A stretch of DNA of 64,000 bases, from contig NZ_NMQR01000007.1 in NCBI RefSeq assembly GCF_003545805.1, positions 62,001 through 126,000 of the forward strand, in the 5' to 3' direction. The notes under the pieces are model-generated. The model did not search any database. It was not told the DNA's origin and worked only from the letters and a program-made list of their open reading frames with translations. Positions 36,476 to 47,600 of this stretch are shown here, piece after piece. The translations under genes and the position numbers were made by a program. Position 1 is the stretch's first letter. Every line of letters starts with the position of its first letter. Source of the DNA: Photorhabdus sp. CRCIA-P01. Lineage in GTDB: Bacteria > Pseudomonadota > Gammaproteobacteria > Enterobacterales > Enterobacteriaceae.

Positions 36476-36707
36476 ACAGTTATAAATTTTATTATTGCGT
36501 TTACATGCTATTTAAAAAAAATAATAGCACTGTGACTTTCTGAAAGAATTGAGTGAGATCCTGCTATTTTTCAGCCATTTGCGATCAAATTCCATCCAAT
36601 TATCAGAAATTACATTTGTTGCCTTTTTTTAATGGGTTTTATGATACCCACGATGCCTGGCAACACAGATGTTTTATTTACTTCATATGCTTATAAAAGG
36701 AACCCGC
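36476..36707 (+). promoter_or_regulatory. TcA leader region, copy 1
   Basis: 232 bp before the first TcA start. It shares an ordered set of sequence blocks with the leaders of the two other TcA genes: TATAAATTTT-ATTATTGC at the far end, then TATTTAAA-AAAATAATA, then TATCAGAAATTAC-TTTGTTGCC near the middle, then GATGTTTTATTTA and TAAAAGGA at the RBS. The common architecture suggests one ancestral promoter/leader copied with the gene. The RBS AAGGA lies 6 nt before the ATG, more precisely than any upstream in-frame ATG. Confidence 0.6.
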
Positions 36708-39700
36708 ATGAACTCACCAATATCCGAACTCCCTGAAGTGTTGAGAAGCCAGTGTGGTTTTAACTGCCTGACAGATATTTGCCACTACTCTTTTAACGAA
36801 TTCCGTCAGGAAGTCTGTGATCATCTCTCTTGGTCAGAGACTCACAACCTATATCGTGATGCACAACAGGCACAAAAGGATAATCGACTGCATGAAGCAC
36901 GCATTCTCAAACGTGCTAATCCTCAGTTACAAAATGCAGTGCACCTTGGCATTACTCTCCCTCATGCTGAACTGCAAAGTTACAATAATGAATTTGGTGG
37001 CCGTGCCAATCAGTACGCCACTCCGGGTGCAGCCTCTTCTATGTTTTCTCCTGCCGCCTATCTGACTGAACTCTATCGTGAAGCACGTAATTTACACGCC
37101 ATCGACTCCGTTTATCATCTGGATAATCGTCGCCCAGATCTGAAATCTCTCGCCCTTAGCCAGCAAAATATGGAGACAGAACTTTCTACACTTTCTCTGT
37201 CTAATGAGCTGTTGCTGGAAGGGATTAAAAATCAGTCTAAATTAGACAGTCATGCGAAGGTGATGGAAATGCTGTCCACTTTCCGCCCTTCTGGTGCGAC
37301 GCCCTATCACGATGCTTACGAAAACGTGCGTAAGGTTATTCAATTACAAGATCCCGGTCTTGAACAACTCAATGCATCACCAGCCGTTGCCGGGCTGATG
37401 AATCAAGCTTCTCTGCTGGGAATTAATGCCTCTATTTCTCCAGAATTGTTTAATATTCTGACGGAAGAAATTACCGAAAAAAATGCCAAGGATCTCTATA
37501 AGAAAAATTTTGGCAATATCGAACCCGCTTCACTGGCAATACCCGTATATCTTAAAAGTTATTATAATTTAAGCGATGAAGAACTTAGTCAGTTTATTGG
37601 CAAAAAATACTATTTCGATGCCAATAAACAGGAATATAGTGACAATCAGCTAATCACAAAGATAATCAACAAAGATGGTTCAGTCTATATTTATCGAATT
37701 ACCCGGGAATATACCGGAAATGCTAATCAAATAAATGAAGTTAGTCTATTTCCTCTTGGAGGTGAGAGTTATCAATTAAACTATAATTTTAAAATGCCAA
37801 AAAATGACACCGTTTACCTGAAAATTGAATTAAACGGTGGTAAAGAACTTGCACGAATAAATATAACTCCTCAGATAAATACCAAATACACAGTTGGTAT
37901 TACATTAACTACAACTGATATTAGCCAGCCATTTGCAATCGGTCTACAACGAGTAGTTAAGGGAGGAGGGTATTATTATGCTACCGCGAAATTTACCGTT
38001 GAAAGGTATAACCAATACTCTTTCCTACTAAAACTGAATAAAGCTATTCGTCTGTCCCGCGCAACAGAATTATCACCAATGGTACTAGAGAGAATTATCC
38101 TTAGTGTCAATCAAGAACTGGATATTAACGCGGAAGCATTAGGAAAAGTCTTTCTGGTTAAACACTATATGCAGCGTTACGGTATTAACGCAGAAACTGC
38201 TTTGATATTATGCAATGCCGCCATTTCACAACGTGCCTATGATAATCAGCCTAGTCAGTTTGATCGTCTATTTAATACCCCACCACTGAATGGACAATAT
38301 TTTTCCGCTGAGAATGAAGAACTTGATTTAAATCCAGGTAGCGCTGATGATTGGCGCAAAACGGTACTTAAACGTGCGTTTAATGTTGACGATATCTCAC
38401 TCTATCGCTTGTTAAAAATAGCTAATCATGGCAATTCCAGTGGAAAAATTGCTAATAACACAAAAAATCTTTCTGCTCTCTATCGAATCCAACTACTGGC
38501 TGAAATTCACCAATTAACCATTGATGAGCTAGATTTATTACTGGTTGCCACAGGTGAAGAGAAAAATAATTTATCCGAAATCAAAGATAATGAACTGGCC
38601 GCCCTGCTTAACAAACTCTACGCTATTACCAACCGGCTACGCGCACAAAAATGGAATGTGTATCAACTGTTTGTTATGGCTACCACCAGCTATGACACCA
38701 CACTTACACCAGAAATCCAAAACCTGCTAGATACCGTTTATCATGGTTTGCAAAAATTTGATAAGCAACAGGCAAATCTGCTGGATGCCATGTCTCCTTA
38801 TATCGCCGCTACTCTGCAATTACCCTCCGAGCATGTCGCCCATTCCATGCTCATTTGGGCAGATAAACTAAAACCTGGCAATGGTTCAATAACAGCAGAA
38901 AAATTCTGGCTCTGGTTACGGGATAAATACATTCCGGGTTCATCAAAAACATTAGAAATGCAGGAACATATTGTTCAATATTGTCAGGCATTAGCACAAT
39001 TGGGCATGATTTACCATTCTTCCAGCCTCAGCGAAAACGCTTTTCGCTTATTTGTAACAAAACCAGAGATATTTGGTTTTCCGACCGGAACCGCACCTAA
39101 TCACGATGCACTATCGTTGGTAATGTTGACACGTTTTGCTGACTGGGTTAATACGCTGAGTACAAAAGCCTCCACTGTGCTGACTGCTTTTGAAAATAAG
39201 ACATTGACGGCAGAGCAACTAGCTAATGCCATGAATCTTGATGCTAATTTAGTGTCGCAAGCCTCTATTCAGGCACAAGATCATAAACAGATTACTAAAG
39301 AAAATGCTTTCTCCAACTGGAAATCTATCGACATCATCCTGCAATGGGTTAATGTCGCAGGTCAATTAAATACCTCCCCACAAGGCGTTTCGGCGTTGGT
39401 TGCGCTAGATTATATTCGACCAGTACAGAAAACTCCGACCTATGCCCAGTGGGAAAACGCAGCAGGGGTATTAACCGCCGGATTGAACTCACAACAGGCC
39501 GATACTTTGCACGCTTTTCTGGATGAATCCCGCAGCGCTGCATTAAGCACCTATTATATTCGTCAAGTCGCCAAGGCAGCGGCTGCGATTAAAAGTCGCG
39601 ATGACCTATACCAATATTTGCTGATTGATAATCAGGTTTCCGCCGCCATTAAAACCACTCGGATCGCCGAAGCCATTGCCAGCATTCAACTGTATGTCAA

Positions 39701-42700
39701 CCGAGTACTGGAAAATGTAGAAAAAAATGCTAATTCAGGCGTTATCAGTCGCCAATTCTTTATCGATTGGGATAAATATAATAAGCGTTATAGCACTTGG
39801 TCCGGCGTATCCCAATTAGCTTACTACCCGGAAAATTACATTGACCCAACGATGCGCATCGGGCAAACGAAGATGATGGATACGCTGTTGCAATCCGTCA
39901 GCCAGAGCCAATTGAATGCCGATACCGTCGAAGACGCCTTTATGTCCTATCTGACATCATTTGAACAGATAGCCAATTTGCAAGTGATTAGCGCTTATCA
40001 CGATAATATCAATAATGACCAAGGGCTGACCTATTTTATCGGGCGCAGTGAAACTGACGCTGGTGAATATTATTGGCGTAGTGTTGATCACAGTAAATAC
40101 AGTGGCGGCAAGTTTGCTGCTAATGCCTGGAGTGAATGGAGTAAAATTGATTGCCCGATTAATCCCTATCAGAGCATTATTCGCCCGGTTATTTATAAAT
40201 CCCGTCTGTACCTGATCTGGCTGGAACGAAAAGAGATTGTTAAACAAAAGGAAAATAGTAATCAAACTGAGACAGATTACCGTTATGAACTGAAACTGGC
40301 ACATATCCGTTATGATGGCACTTGGAACACGCCAATCACTTTTGATGTCAATAGCAAGATATCTGCTTTAGAAATAGAAAATAAAGCACTCGGTCTCTAT
40401 TGTGCCAGTAGCCAAAAAGAAGATACTTTGCTGGTATTATTTTATTGCAAGAAACAAAAACTAGATGATTACAAAACTGCCTTGGTAGAGGGAATGCATA
40501 TTTTCTCTGATATGGTGTCAAAAGACCTGGATAAGTCCAGTCAACAAAGCAAAATTTACCTAAGTAATGTCTATAAACAGTTTGATACCAATAACATTAG
40601 AAGGGTAAATAATAGATATACAGAAAATTATGAAGTCCCTTCATCAGTAAATAACCGCAAAGATTATAGTTGGGGAGATTACTACATTAGCCAAGTATAT
40701 GGCGGAAATATCCCAGTTATCAGCTATCAAGCCACATCAGGTGATTTAAAAATCAATATCTCACCAAGATTAAAAATAATTCATAATGGCCGTGAAGAGC
40801 AACAACATTATCAGTGTAACCTGATGAAAAAATACGGTAAGCTCGGTGATAAGTTTATTATCTATACAAATTTGGGTATCCATCCAGAGGCGTCAAGTAA
40901 ACAGATTTTTTATCCTGTTTATCAATATAGTGGAAACACCAATAATCTAAATGAAGGGCAACTGTTGTTCTATCGGAATAGCAATTCCGGAGTTGTAATT
41001 TTAGCGGATGAAACTGAAAATCACCTCTCATATAAAGAAAGTAAAAACAGTTATGATTATATTAAATACATACCAAACGAATCACCTGATTTTAAAAAAA
41101 ATTTTATAATGTATGACTGGCAAGAAATAATCACTAATGTCCGGGGACCAATAGATATCAATACTGAAATTTCCCCGGCAAAAGTTCAGGTAACAGTAAA
41201 AGCGGGCAGTAATGAGCAACCTTTTACAGCAGATAAACACGTTTCCACTCAACCATCACCTAGCCTGGAAGAAATGTATTATCAGTTCAATACTCTCGAA
41301 ATAGATGGCTCAGGTCTAAATTTTGTTAATAATTCAGCCAGTATTGATGTCACCTTCACGGCATTTGCCGAGGATGGTCGTAAGCTAGGTTCGGAAATTT
41401 TCAGTATACCTGTCACTCGTAAGGTTGATACCGCTAATGCTATGACCCTCCACCATAATGAAAATGGTGCGCAATATATGCAATGGGGAGCTTATCGCAT
41501 TCGCCTTAATACTCTATTTGCCCGCCAATTAGTTGAACGTGCTACTACCGGAATTGATACGATTCTGAGTATGGAAACTCAGAATATTCAGGAACCGATG
41601 ATGGGAATAGGCGCTTATATAGAATTGTTTATGGATAAATATAACCCTGATATCCACGGTACTAATAAGTCCTTTACGATTATGTATTCTGGTATTTTTA
41701 AATCAGGTGATTATTTTCCCATTTATCAGGGAACATTAAGTGATATAACACAAACAACAGTAAGGTTATTCTTACCTCGTCTTGATGATGCTTTTGGAAA
41801 TAAAGACAACCTCTATGTCTATGCGGTTTATCAAAAGGGAAAAACAAATGATATCCGCTTTGTTAAAAAGGATAATAATGAACCCGCTATACTCGATACA
41901 ACTCATAACAAAGGCACTTTCCCAGGGCTCGCATCAGCCACCGTCGTACCTTCTTTCACAGAACCGATGAATTTCAGCGGTGCTAACAGCCTCTACTTCT
42001 GGGAGCTGTTCTACTACACCCCGATGCTGGTTGCTCAGCGTTTACTACATGAACAAAACTTCGATGAAGCTAACCGCTGGCTGAAATATGTCTGGAGTCC
42101 ATCAGGTTATATTGTGCATGGTCAAATTCAGAACTATCGGTGGAATGTGCGTCCACTGTTAGAAAATACTAGCTGGAACAGTGATCCCCTGGATTCCGTC
42201 GATCCTGACGCAGTAGCACAGCATGATCCCATGCACTACAAAGTTTCGACCTTTATGCGCACTCTTGATCTGCTAATGGCTCGTGGGGATTACGCCTATC
42301 GTCAACTGGAACGGGATACGCTCAACGAGGCCAAAATGTGGTATATGCAGGCGCTGAACCTGCTAGGTGATAAACCCTATCTGCCACTCAGTCCAACCTG
42401 GGACGATCCACGTCTGGATAAGGCGGCTGACGCTACCACGCAAAAAGCCTACTCCCGCTCAATGGTTGCCCTGCGACAAGGTGCACCAACACCATCATTA
42501 TTACGCACCGCAAACAGCCTGACCGATCTTTTCCTGCCACAAATCAATGAAGTGATGATGAGCTACTGGCAGACGTTGGAGCAACGGCTGTATAACCTGC
42601 GTCATAATCTCGCTATCGACGGTCAACCGCTGTATCTGCCAATGTATGCCACACCGGCAGATCCTAAAGCATTGCTCAGTGCAGCCGTTGCGACTTCTCA

Positions 42701-44231
42701 AGGTGGAAACCCTCTTCCGCAAGTATCCATATCGCTATGGCGTTTCCCTCACATGTTGGAAAACGCACGCAATATGGTCAGTCAGCTCACTCAGTTTGGC
42801 TCCATATTACAAAATATTATCGAACGCCAAGACGCAGAAGCGCTAAATGCCTTACTGCAAAATCAGGCGGCAGAATTGATATTGACCAACCTCAGCATTC
42901 AGGACAAAACCATTGAAGAATTGGATGCCGAAAAAGTTGTGCTGGAGAAAACCCGCGCCGGAGCACAATCGCGTTTTGACAGCTACAGTAAGTTGTACGA
43001 TGAAAATATCAATGCGGGTGAAGATCGCGCGATATCGCTACGTGCCAACGCCGCCAGTCTCACCACAGCGGTTCAAGCATCACGTCTGGCAGGTGCGGCG
43101 GCTGATCTGATACCTAACATTTTCGGCCTCGCTGGCGGCGGCAGCCGTTGGGGCGCCATTGCCGAAGCAACAGGCTATGTGATGGAATTCTCCGCTAATG
43201 TCATGAACACCGAAGCAGATAAGATTAGTCAGTCTGAAACTTATCGCCGTCGTCGTCAGGAGTGGGAAATCCAGCGTAATAATGCCGAAACGGAATTGAA
43301 ACAAATTGACGCTCAACTTAACTCATTGACAGTGCGCCGTGAAGCCGCAGTATTGCAGAAAACCAGTCTGAAAACCCAACAAGAACAGACTCAAGCTCAA
43401 CTGGCCTTCCTACAACGCAAATTTAGCAATCAGGCGCTGTATAACTGGCTGCGCGGTCGACTGGCGGCTATTTACTTCCAGTTCTACGATCTGGCGGTAG
43501 CCCGCTGTTTAATGGCTGAATTGGCTTATCGTTGGGAAACTAATGATACCGCTGCTCGCTTCATTAAGCCCGGAGCCTGGCAAGGAACCTATGCCGGTCT
43601 GCTCGCTGGTGAAACCTTGATGCTGAGTCTGGCGCAAATGGAAGATGCTCATCTGAAGCGCGATCAACGGGCGCTTGAAGTGGAGCGAACTATTTCACTG
43701 GCCGAAGTTTATGCTGGACTATCCAACGATAAATTCAATCTTGCGGAGAAAATCGCAGAATTAGTGACTAAAGGTTCAGGCAGTACTGGCAACGGCGGTA
43801 ATAAGCTGGCGTTTGGTACCGGTACCGATACCAAAACCTCACTACAAGCGTCAATTTCATTATTAGATCTGAACATTCGCAGCGATTACCCGGTATCCAT
43901 TGGTAAGATCCGTCGTATCAAACAGATCAGTGTCTCCTTGCCAGCACTATTAGGACCATATCAGGATGTACAGGCAATTCTGTCTTACGGTGGAGATGCC
44001 ACCGGGTTAGCTAAAGGCTGTAAGGCACTGGCAGTTTCTCACGGGATGAATGACAGCGGTCAATTCCAGCTCGATTTCAATGACGGCAAATTCTTGCCGT
44101 TTGAAGGAATTGCCGTTGATGATAAGGGTACACTAGCGTTGAGCTTCCCAAATGCCACCAGCAAGCAGAAAGCTATGTTGCAAACGTTAAACGATATCAT
44201 TCTGCATATTCGTTACACGATTATTGAATAA
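36708..44231 (+). CDS. tcdA1: TcA-type insecticidal toxin subunit, full-length TcdA1-like
   Basis: 2507 residues, against 2516 for W14 TcdA1, and collinear with it throughout. TcA pentamers bind the host cell and act as a syringe-like translocation channel for the TcB-TcC cocoon. All TcdA1 modules are present: N-terminal alpha-helical shell with MFSPAAYLTELYR; the inserted receptor-binding domain A (about residues 300-445, nt 37.6-38.0 kb); the neuraminidase-like and B/C region (GKLGDKFIIYT; about 1300-1580); domain D (nt 41.6-41.97 kb); then FSGANSLYFWELFYYTP, the channel helices with QDAEALNALLQNQAAELIL, and the TcB-binding end IILHIRYTI. Start 36708 is chosen for its RBS and match to TcdA1; a 13-codon longer frame has no RBS. 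Confidence 0.95.
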   Translation: MNSPISELPEVLRSQCGFNCLTDICHYSFNEFRQEVCDHLSWSETHNLYRDAQQAQKDNRLHEARILKRANPQLQNAVHLGITLPHAELQSYNNEFGGRANQYATPGAASSMFSPAAYLTELYREARNLHAIDSVYHLDNRRPDLKSLALSQQNMETELSTLSLSNELLLEGIKNQSKLDSHAKVMEMLSTFRPSGATPYHDAYENVRKVIQLQDPGLEQLNASPAVAGLMNQASLLGINASISPELFNILTEEITEKNAKDLYKKNFGNIEPASLAIPVYLKSYYNLSDEELSQFIGKKYYFDANKQEYSDNQLITKIINKDGSVYIYRITREYTGNANQINEVSLFPLGGESYQLNYNFKMPKNDTVYLKIELNGGKELARINITPQINTKYTVGITLTTTDISQPFAIGLQRVVKGGGYYYATAKFTVERYNQYSFLLKLNKAIRLSRATELSPMVLERIILSVNQELDINAEALGKVFLVKHYMQRYGINAETALILCNAAISQRAYDNQPSQFDRLFNTPPLNGQYFSAENEELDLNPGSADDWRKTVLKRAFNVDDISLYRLLKIANHGNSSGKIANNTKNLSALYRIQLLAEIHQLTIDELDLLLVATGEEKNNLSEIKDNELAALLNKLYAITNRLRAQKWNVYQLFVMATTSYDTTLTPEIQNLLDTVYHGLQKFDKQQANLLDAMSPYIAATLQLPSEHVAHSMLIWADKLKPGNGSITAEKFWLWLRDKYIPGSSKTLEMQEHIVQYCQALAQLGMIYHSSSLSENAFRLFVTKPEIFGFPTGTAPNHDALSLVMLTRFADWVNTLSTKASTVLTAFENKTLTAEQLANAMNLDANLVSQASIQAQDHKQITKENAFSNWKSIDIILQWVNVAGQLNTSPQGVSALVALDYIRPVQKTPTYAQWENAAGVLTAGLNSQQADTLHAFLDESRSAALSTYYIRQVAKAAAAIKSRDDLYQYLLIDNQVSAAIKTTRIAEAIASIQLYVNRVLENVEKNANSGVISRQFFIDWDKYNKRYSTWSGVSQLAYYPENYIDPTMRIGQTKMMDTLLQSVSQSQLNADTVEDAFMSYLTSFEQIANLQVISAYHDNINNDQGLTYFIGRSETDAGEYYWRSVDHSKYSGGKFAANAWSEWSKIDCPINPYQSIIRPVIYKSRLYLIWLERKEIVKQKENSNQTETDYRYELKLAHIRYDGTWNTPITFDVNSKISALEIENKALGLYCASSQKEDTLLVLFYCKKQKLDDYKTALVEGMHIFSDMVSKDLDKSSQQSKIYLSNVYKQFDTNNIRRVNNRYTENYEVPSSVNNRKDYSWGDYYISQVYGGNIPVISYQATSGDLKINISPRLKIIHNGREEQQHYQCNLMKKYGKLGDKFIIYTNLGIHPEASSKQIFYPVYQYSGNTNNLNEGQLLFYRNSNSGVVILADETENHLSYKESKNSYDYIKYIPNESPDFKKNFIMYDWQEIITNVRGPIDINTEISPAKVQVTVKAGSNEQPFTADKHVSTQPSPSLEEMYYQFNTLEIDGSGLNFVNNSASIDVTFTAFAEDGRKLGSEIFSIPVTRKVDTANAMTLHHNENGAQYMQWGAYRIRLNTLFARQLVERATTGIDTILSMETQNIQEPMMGIGAYIELFMDKYNPDIHGTNKSFTIMYSGIFKSGDYFPIYQGTLSDITQTTVRLFLPRLDDAFGNKDNLYVYAVYQKGKTNDIRFVKKDNNEPAILDTTHNKGTFPGLASATVVPSFTEPMNFSGANSLYFWELFYYTPMLVAQRLLHEQNFDEANRWLKYVWSPSGYIVHGQIQNYRWNVRPLLENTSWNSDPLDSVDPDAVAQHDPMHYKVSTFMRTLDLLMARGDYAYRQLERDTLNEAKMWYMQALNLLGDKPYLPLSPTWDDPRLDKAADATTQKAYSRSMVALRQGAPTPSLLRTANSLTDLFLPQINEVMMSYWQTLEQRLYNLRHNLAIDGQPLYLPMYATPADPKALLSAAVATSQGGNPLPQVSISLWRFPHMLENARNMVSQLTQFGSILQNIIERQDAEALNALLQNQAAELILTNLSIQDKTIEELDAEKVVLEKTRAGAQSRFDSYSKLYDENINAGEDRAISLRANAASLTTAVQASRLAGAAADLIPNIFGLAGGGSRWGAIAEATGYVMEFSANVMNTEADKISQSETYRRRRQEWEIQRNNAETELKQIDAQLNSLTVRREAAVLQKTSLKTQQEQTQAQLAFLQRKFSNQALYNWLRGRLAAIYFQFYDLAVARCLMAELAYRWETNDTAARFIKPGAWQGTYAGLLAGETLMLSLAQMEDAHLKRDQRALEVERTISLAEVYAGLSNDKFNLAEKIAELVTKGSGSTGNGGNKLAFGTGTDTKTSLQASISLLDLNIRSDYPVSIGKIRRIKQISVSLPALLGPYQDVQAILSYGGDATGLAKGCKALAVSHGMNDSGQFQLDFNDGKFLPFEGIAVDDKGTLALSFPNATSKQKAMLQTLNDIILHIRYTIIE

Positions 44232-44252
44232 TCATTCAACATAACACCAAAA

Positions 44253-44273
44253 CAGGCCCCAAAACGGGGCCTG
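44253..44273 (+). repeat. G+C-rich hairpin after TcA copy 1
   Basis: CAGGCCCC and GGGGCCTG pair perfectly around AAAAC, 21 bp after the stop. No T-run follows on the plus strand, so it is a weak intrinsic terminator at best. Near-identical hairpins follow the other two TcA genes. Confidence 0.75.
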
Positions 44274-44414
44274 TAAACAGCCAAAATAATGCATTTTCCA
44301 AAAGTTTCCTTCCCTCATCACAAAATATTAAACACCTTATTTTTCATAAAATACCATTTATAATAAATGTAATTATTACAATTATTTACTATATATAATT
44401 TCAACTATCATGTA

Positions 44415-44649
44415 CGCAATTATATTTTTTGTTATTGCATCACAACGGCTATTTAAAGAAATTATAGATAATAACGTTATGAAATAGTTAATTATTGAAT
44501 AATATCTTTTTATTTTCCAGTCACTTTCAACCTATTTCATTTTGTTATCAATCGTCATATTTGCTGCCCTATTTTAATGAATTTACTGTATTCATGGGAC
44601 TCAGGGCAGCATAAGTATTTTATTTATTTAATATTTAAAAGGAATAAAC
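44415..44649 (+). promoter_or_regulatory. TcA leader region, copy 2
   Basis: 235 bp before the second TcA start, with the same ordered blocks as copies 1 and 3: GCAATTATATTTTTTGTTATT, TATTTAAAGAAATTAT, ATAACGTTATGAAATAG, TTGCTGCC, then ATTTAAAAGGAATAAACATG. The last block is identical to that of copy 3 and sets the start codon (AAGGA six nt upstream). Confidence 0.6.
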
Positions 44650-47600
44650 ATGAGCACAATCACTCCCGAACTAACACAACAGGCACAAAAAGCTAACCGA
44701 CTGCATGAGGCAAGTATCCTCAAACGTGCTAATCCCCAATTACAAAATGCGATACATCTTGCTATTACAGAGCCTCATGCTGATCAGCAAGGTTATAACA
44801 GTAAATTTGGTGGCCGCGCCAGCCAGTATGTCCCCCCCGGCGCAGTTGCTTCCATGTTCTCTCCCGCCGCTTATCTGACCGAACTTTATCGCCAGGCGCG
44901 GGATTTACATGCAGAAAGTTCCCTTTATCATCTGGATAAACGCCGCCCGGATCTAAAATTACTGCCACTCAGTCAGCAAAATATGGATGATGAAGTTTCT
45001 ACACTCTCTCTGTCCAATAAAGTGCTGCTGGAAGGGATTAAGACGCTGACCGGACAAAAAAACCATACTGATGTGATGAAAGCGCTATCAACCTTTCGCC
45101 CTGCTGGTTCGATGCCATATCACGATGCTTATGAAAATATATGCAAAGTTATTCAGTTACAAAATCCAGTATTCGACCAGTTTAGCCCATCCCCAGAAAC
45201 AGATATCGCTAAACTGAAATATCAAACTTCCCTGTTGGGGATTAATATCTCCATCTCTCCAGAACTATTTAATATCCTAACAGAGCAGATTACAGATGAC
45301 GAAGAAGAGATTAAAAAGTTCTATAAAAAAAACTTTGACGATATTCAGCCCTCTTTAATGGCAACGCTAGAATACCTAAAAATCTATTATAATTTGACTG
45401 ATGAAGAAGTTAACCAGTTTATTGATCAACGAAATATTAGGCTAATACATGAGGAAATGAATTCCGAATATGGTAGCCAACAACCGGCTCAATATTATCT
45501 ACTCAGGCTTAATAAGATTATTCTTCTGTCACGAGCCACAGAAATGGCACCGGAACTCCTTAAAAACATTGCCTTTAGTAGAACTTATCAGGAAATATCC
45601 CAACCTATAGAAATCACCCTGGAATATAGCCCTACTATATACGATGACCTGAACGATATACCAGACATCAATATAGAGATATTAAAGAAAATCTTTCGCG
45701 TTAAATACTATATGCAACGTTACGGTATTGATGCTGAGACTGCATTGATTCTGTGCAATACACCAATTTCACAAAATTACTATAGCCGTAGCCCCGATCA
45801 ATTTAGTCGTTTATTTAATACCCCACCATTGAATGGTCAGGATTTTCACGTTTGGGATGAAGAGATTGATTTAAGCCAAAACAATACTGATAACCAACAA
45901 AAAGAAGTGCTTAAACGGGCATTTAATGTCGATGATATCCCGCTTTATCAATTATTAAAGATGACTCATCGTGACAATGACAATGGAAAAATAACCAATA
46001 ACTTAACTAATATTTCTTATCTCTATTTGACCAAATTACTAGCAGATGTCCATCAGTTAACTGTTAATGAGCTGAATTTACTGCTAGTTGCCATAGGTGA
46101 AGGATCAACCAGTTTATCTGGGATCAATGATGACAATCTGGCTGTTCTGATCGACAAACTTTATAGCATTACCCAGTGGGCGCGTACACAGAAATGGAAT
46201 ACGTACCTGTTGTTTATGATGACCACCTCCAACTATAACAAAAACCTGACGCCAGAAATCCAGAATCTGCTAGATACTGTCTACAATGGTTTGCAAGGCT
46301 TTAACAGTGAGAACGAGGCAAATCTCCTGTTGAAGATCTCTCCTTATATCGCCGCCGTTCTACAATTGCCATCTGAAAATGCCGCTCACTATGTACTCAT
46401 TTGGGCAGATCAACTAAAACCGGGCGCTGGTGCAATGACAGCAACAAAATTCTGGGAATGGTTACAAGCTCAACACAATCCAAAACAATCAACTGCTGTC
46501 ACACCAGAACAAGCAGCCCAATATTGCCAATGTCTGGCACAACTAGCGCTGATTTATCGTTCCATCGGCCTTAGCGAAAACACTTTACGTCTGTTTGTCA
46601 CACAACCGCAACTTTTTGGTCTTACCGCAGGAACAGCGTCAACACACAATGCATTATCACTGATCATGCTAACCCGGTTTACTGACTGGGTTAACTCTCT
46701 GGGTGAAAACGCCTCTTCTGTATTGACCGAATTTGAAAAGGGAACATTAGAGGTAAAACAGTTGGCTGATGCCATGAATCTTGATAAAAATCTACTGGAG
46801 CAAGCCAAGACTCAAGCCAAAGTTAATTTCTCCAACTGGTCATCTATCGATACTATCCGGCAATGGGTTAATATCGCGCGTCAATTGAACATGTCTCCGC
46901 AGAGCGTTTCAGATCTGGTGGAATTATTAACCTCAACCCTCCCCCTGGCCTATAACAAGTGGGAAAACGTCGCTGCGATATTAACCACCGGGTTGGACAC
47001 CCAAAAGGCCAATGCTCTGCACACCTTTCTGGATGAGTCTCGCAGTACTGCATTAAGCAATTACTATATTCATAAGGTTGCTAACACAGATGTAAAAATT
47101 AAAAACCGTGATGATCTGTACCAGTATTTATTGATTGATAATCAGGTTTCCACCGCGATAAAAACGACTCAGATTGCTGAGGCAATCTCCAGTATCCAGT
47201 TATATATTAACCGGGCATTGAAAAACATGGAGGGAAACGCGGTTTCGCAGGTTGTCACCCGGCCATTTTTTACTGATTGGGATCAATACAACAAACGCTA
47301 CAGCACCTGGGCCGGCATTGCTAAGCTTGTCTACTACCCTGAAAATTACATCGATCCGACGATACGAATTGGGCGAACAAAAATGATGGATACGTTGCTG
47401 CAATCCATCAGCCAGAGTCAATTAAATACCGACACGGTAGAAGACGCCTTTATGTCTTATCTGACGTCGTTCGAACAGGTGGCTAATCTGGAAATCGTCA
47501 GCGCCTATCATAACAACGCCAACAGTGATCAAGGATTAACCTATTTTATCGGGCACAGTAAAACGGAAGTGAATCAATATTATTGGCGTAGCGTGGATCA

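Noticed and set aside
44253-44273. Rho-independent terminator after TcA copy 1
   Set aside because: The stem is perfect but no T-run follows on the coding strand; recorded as a hairpin instead.
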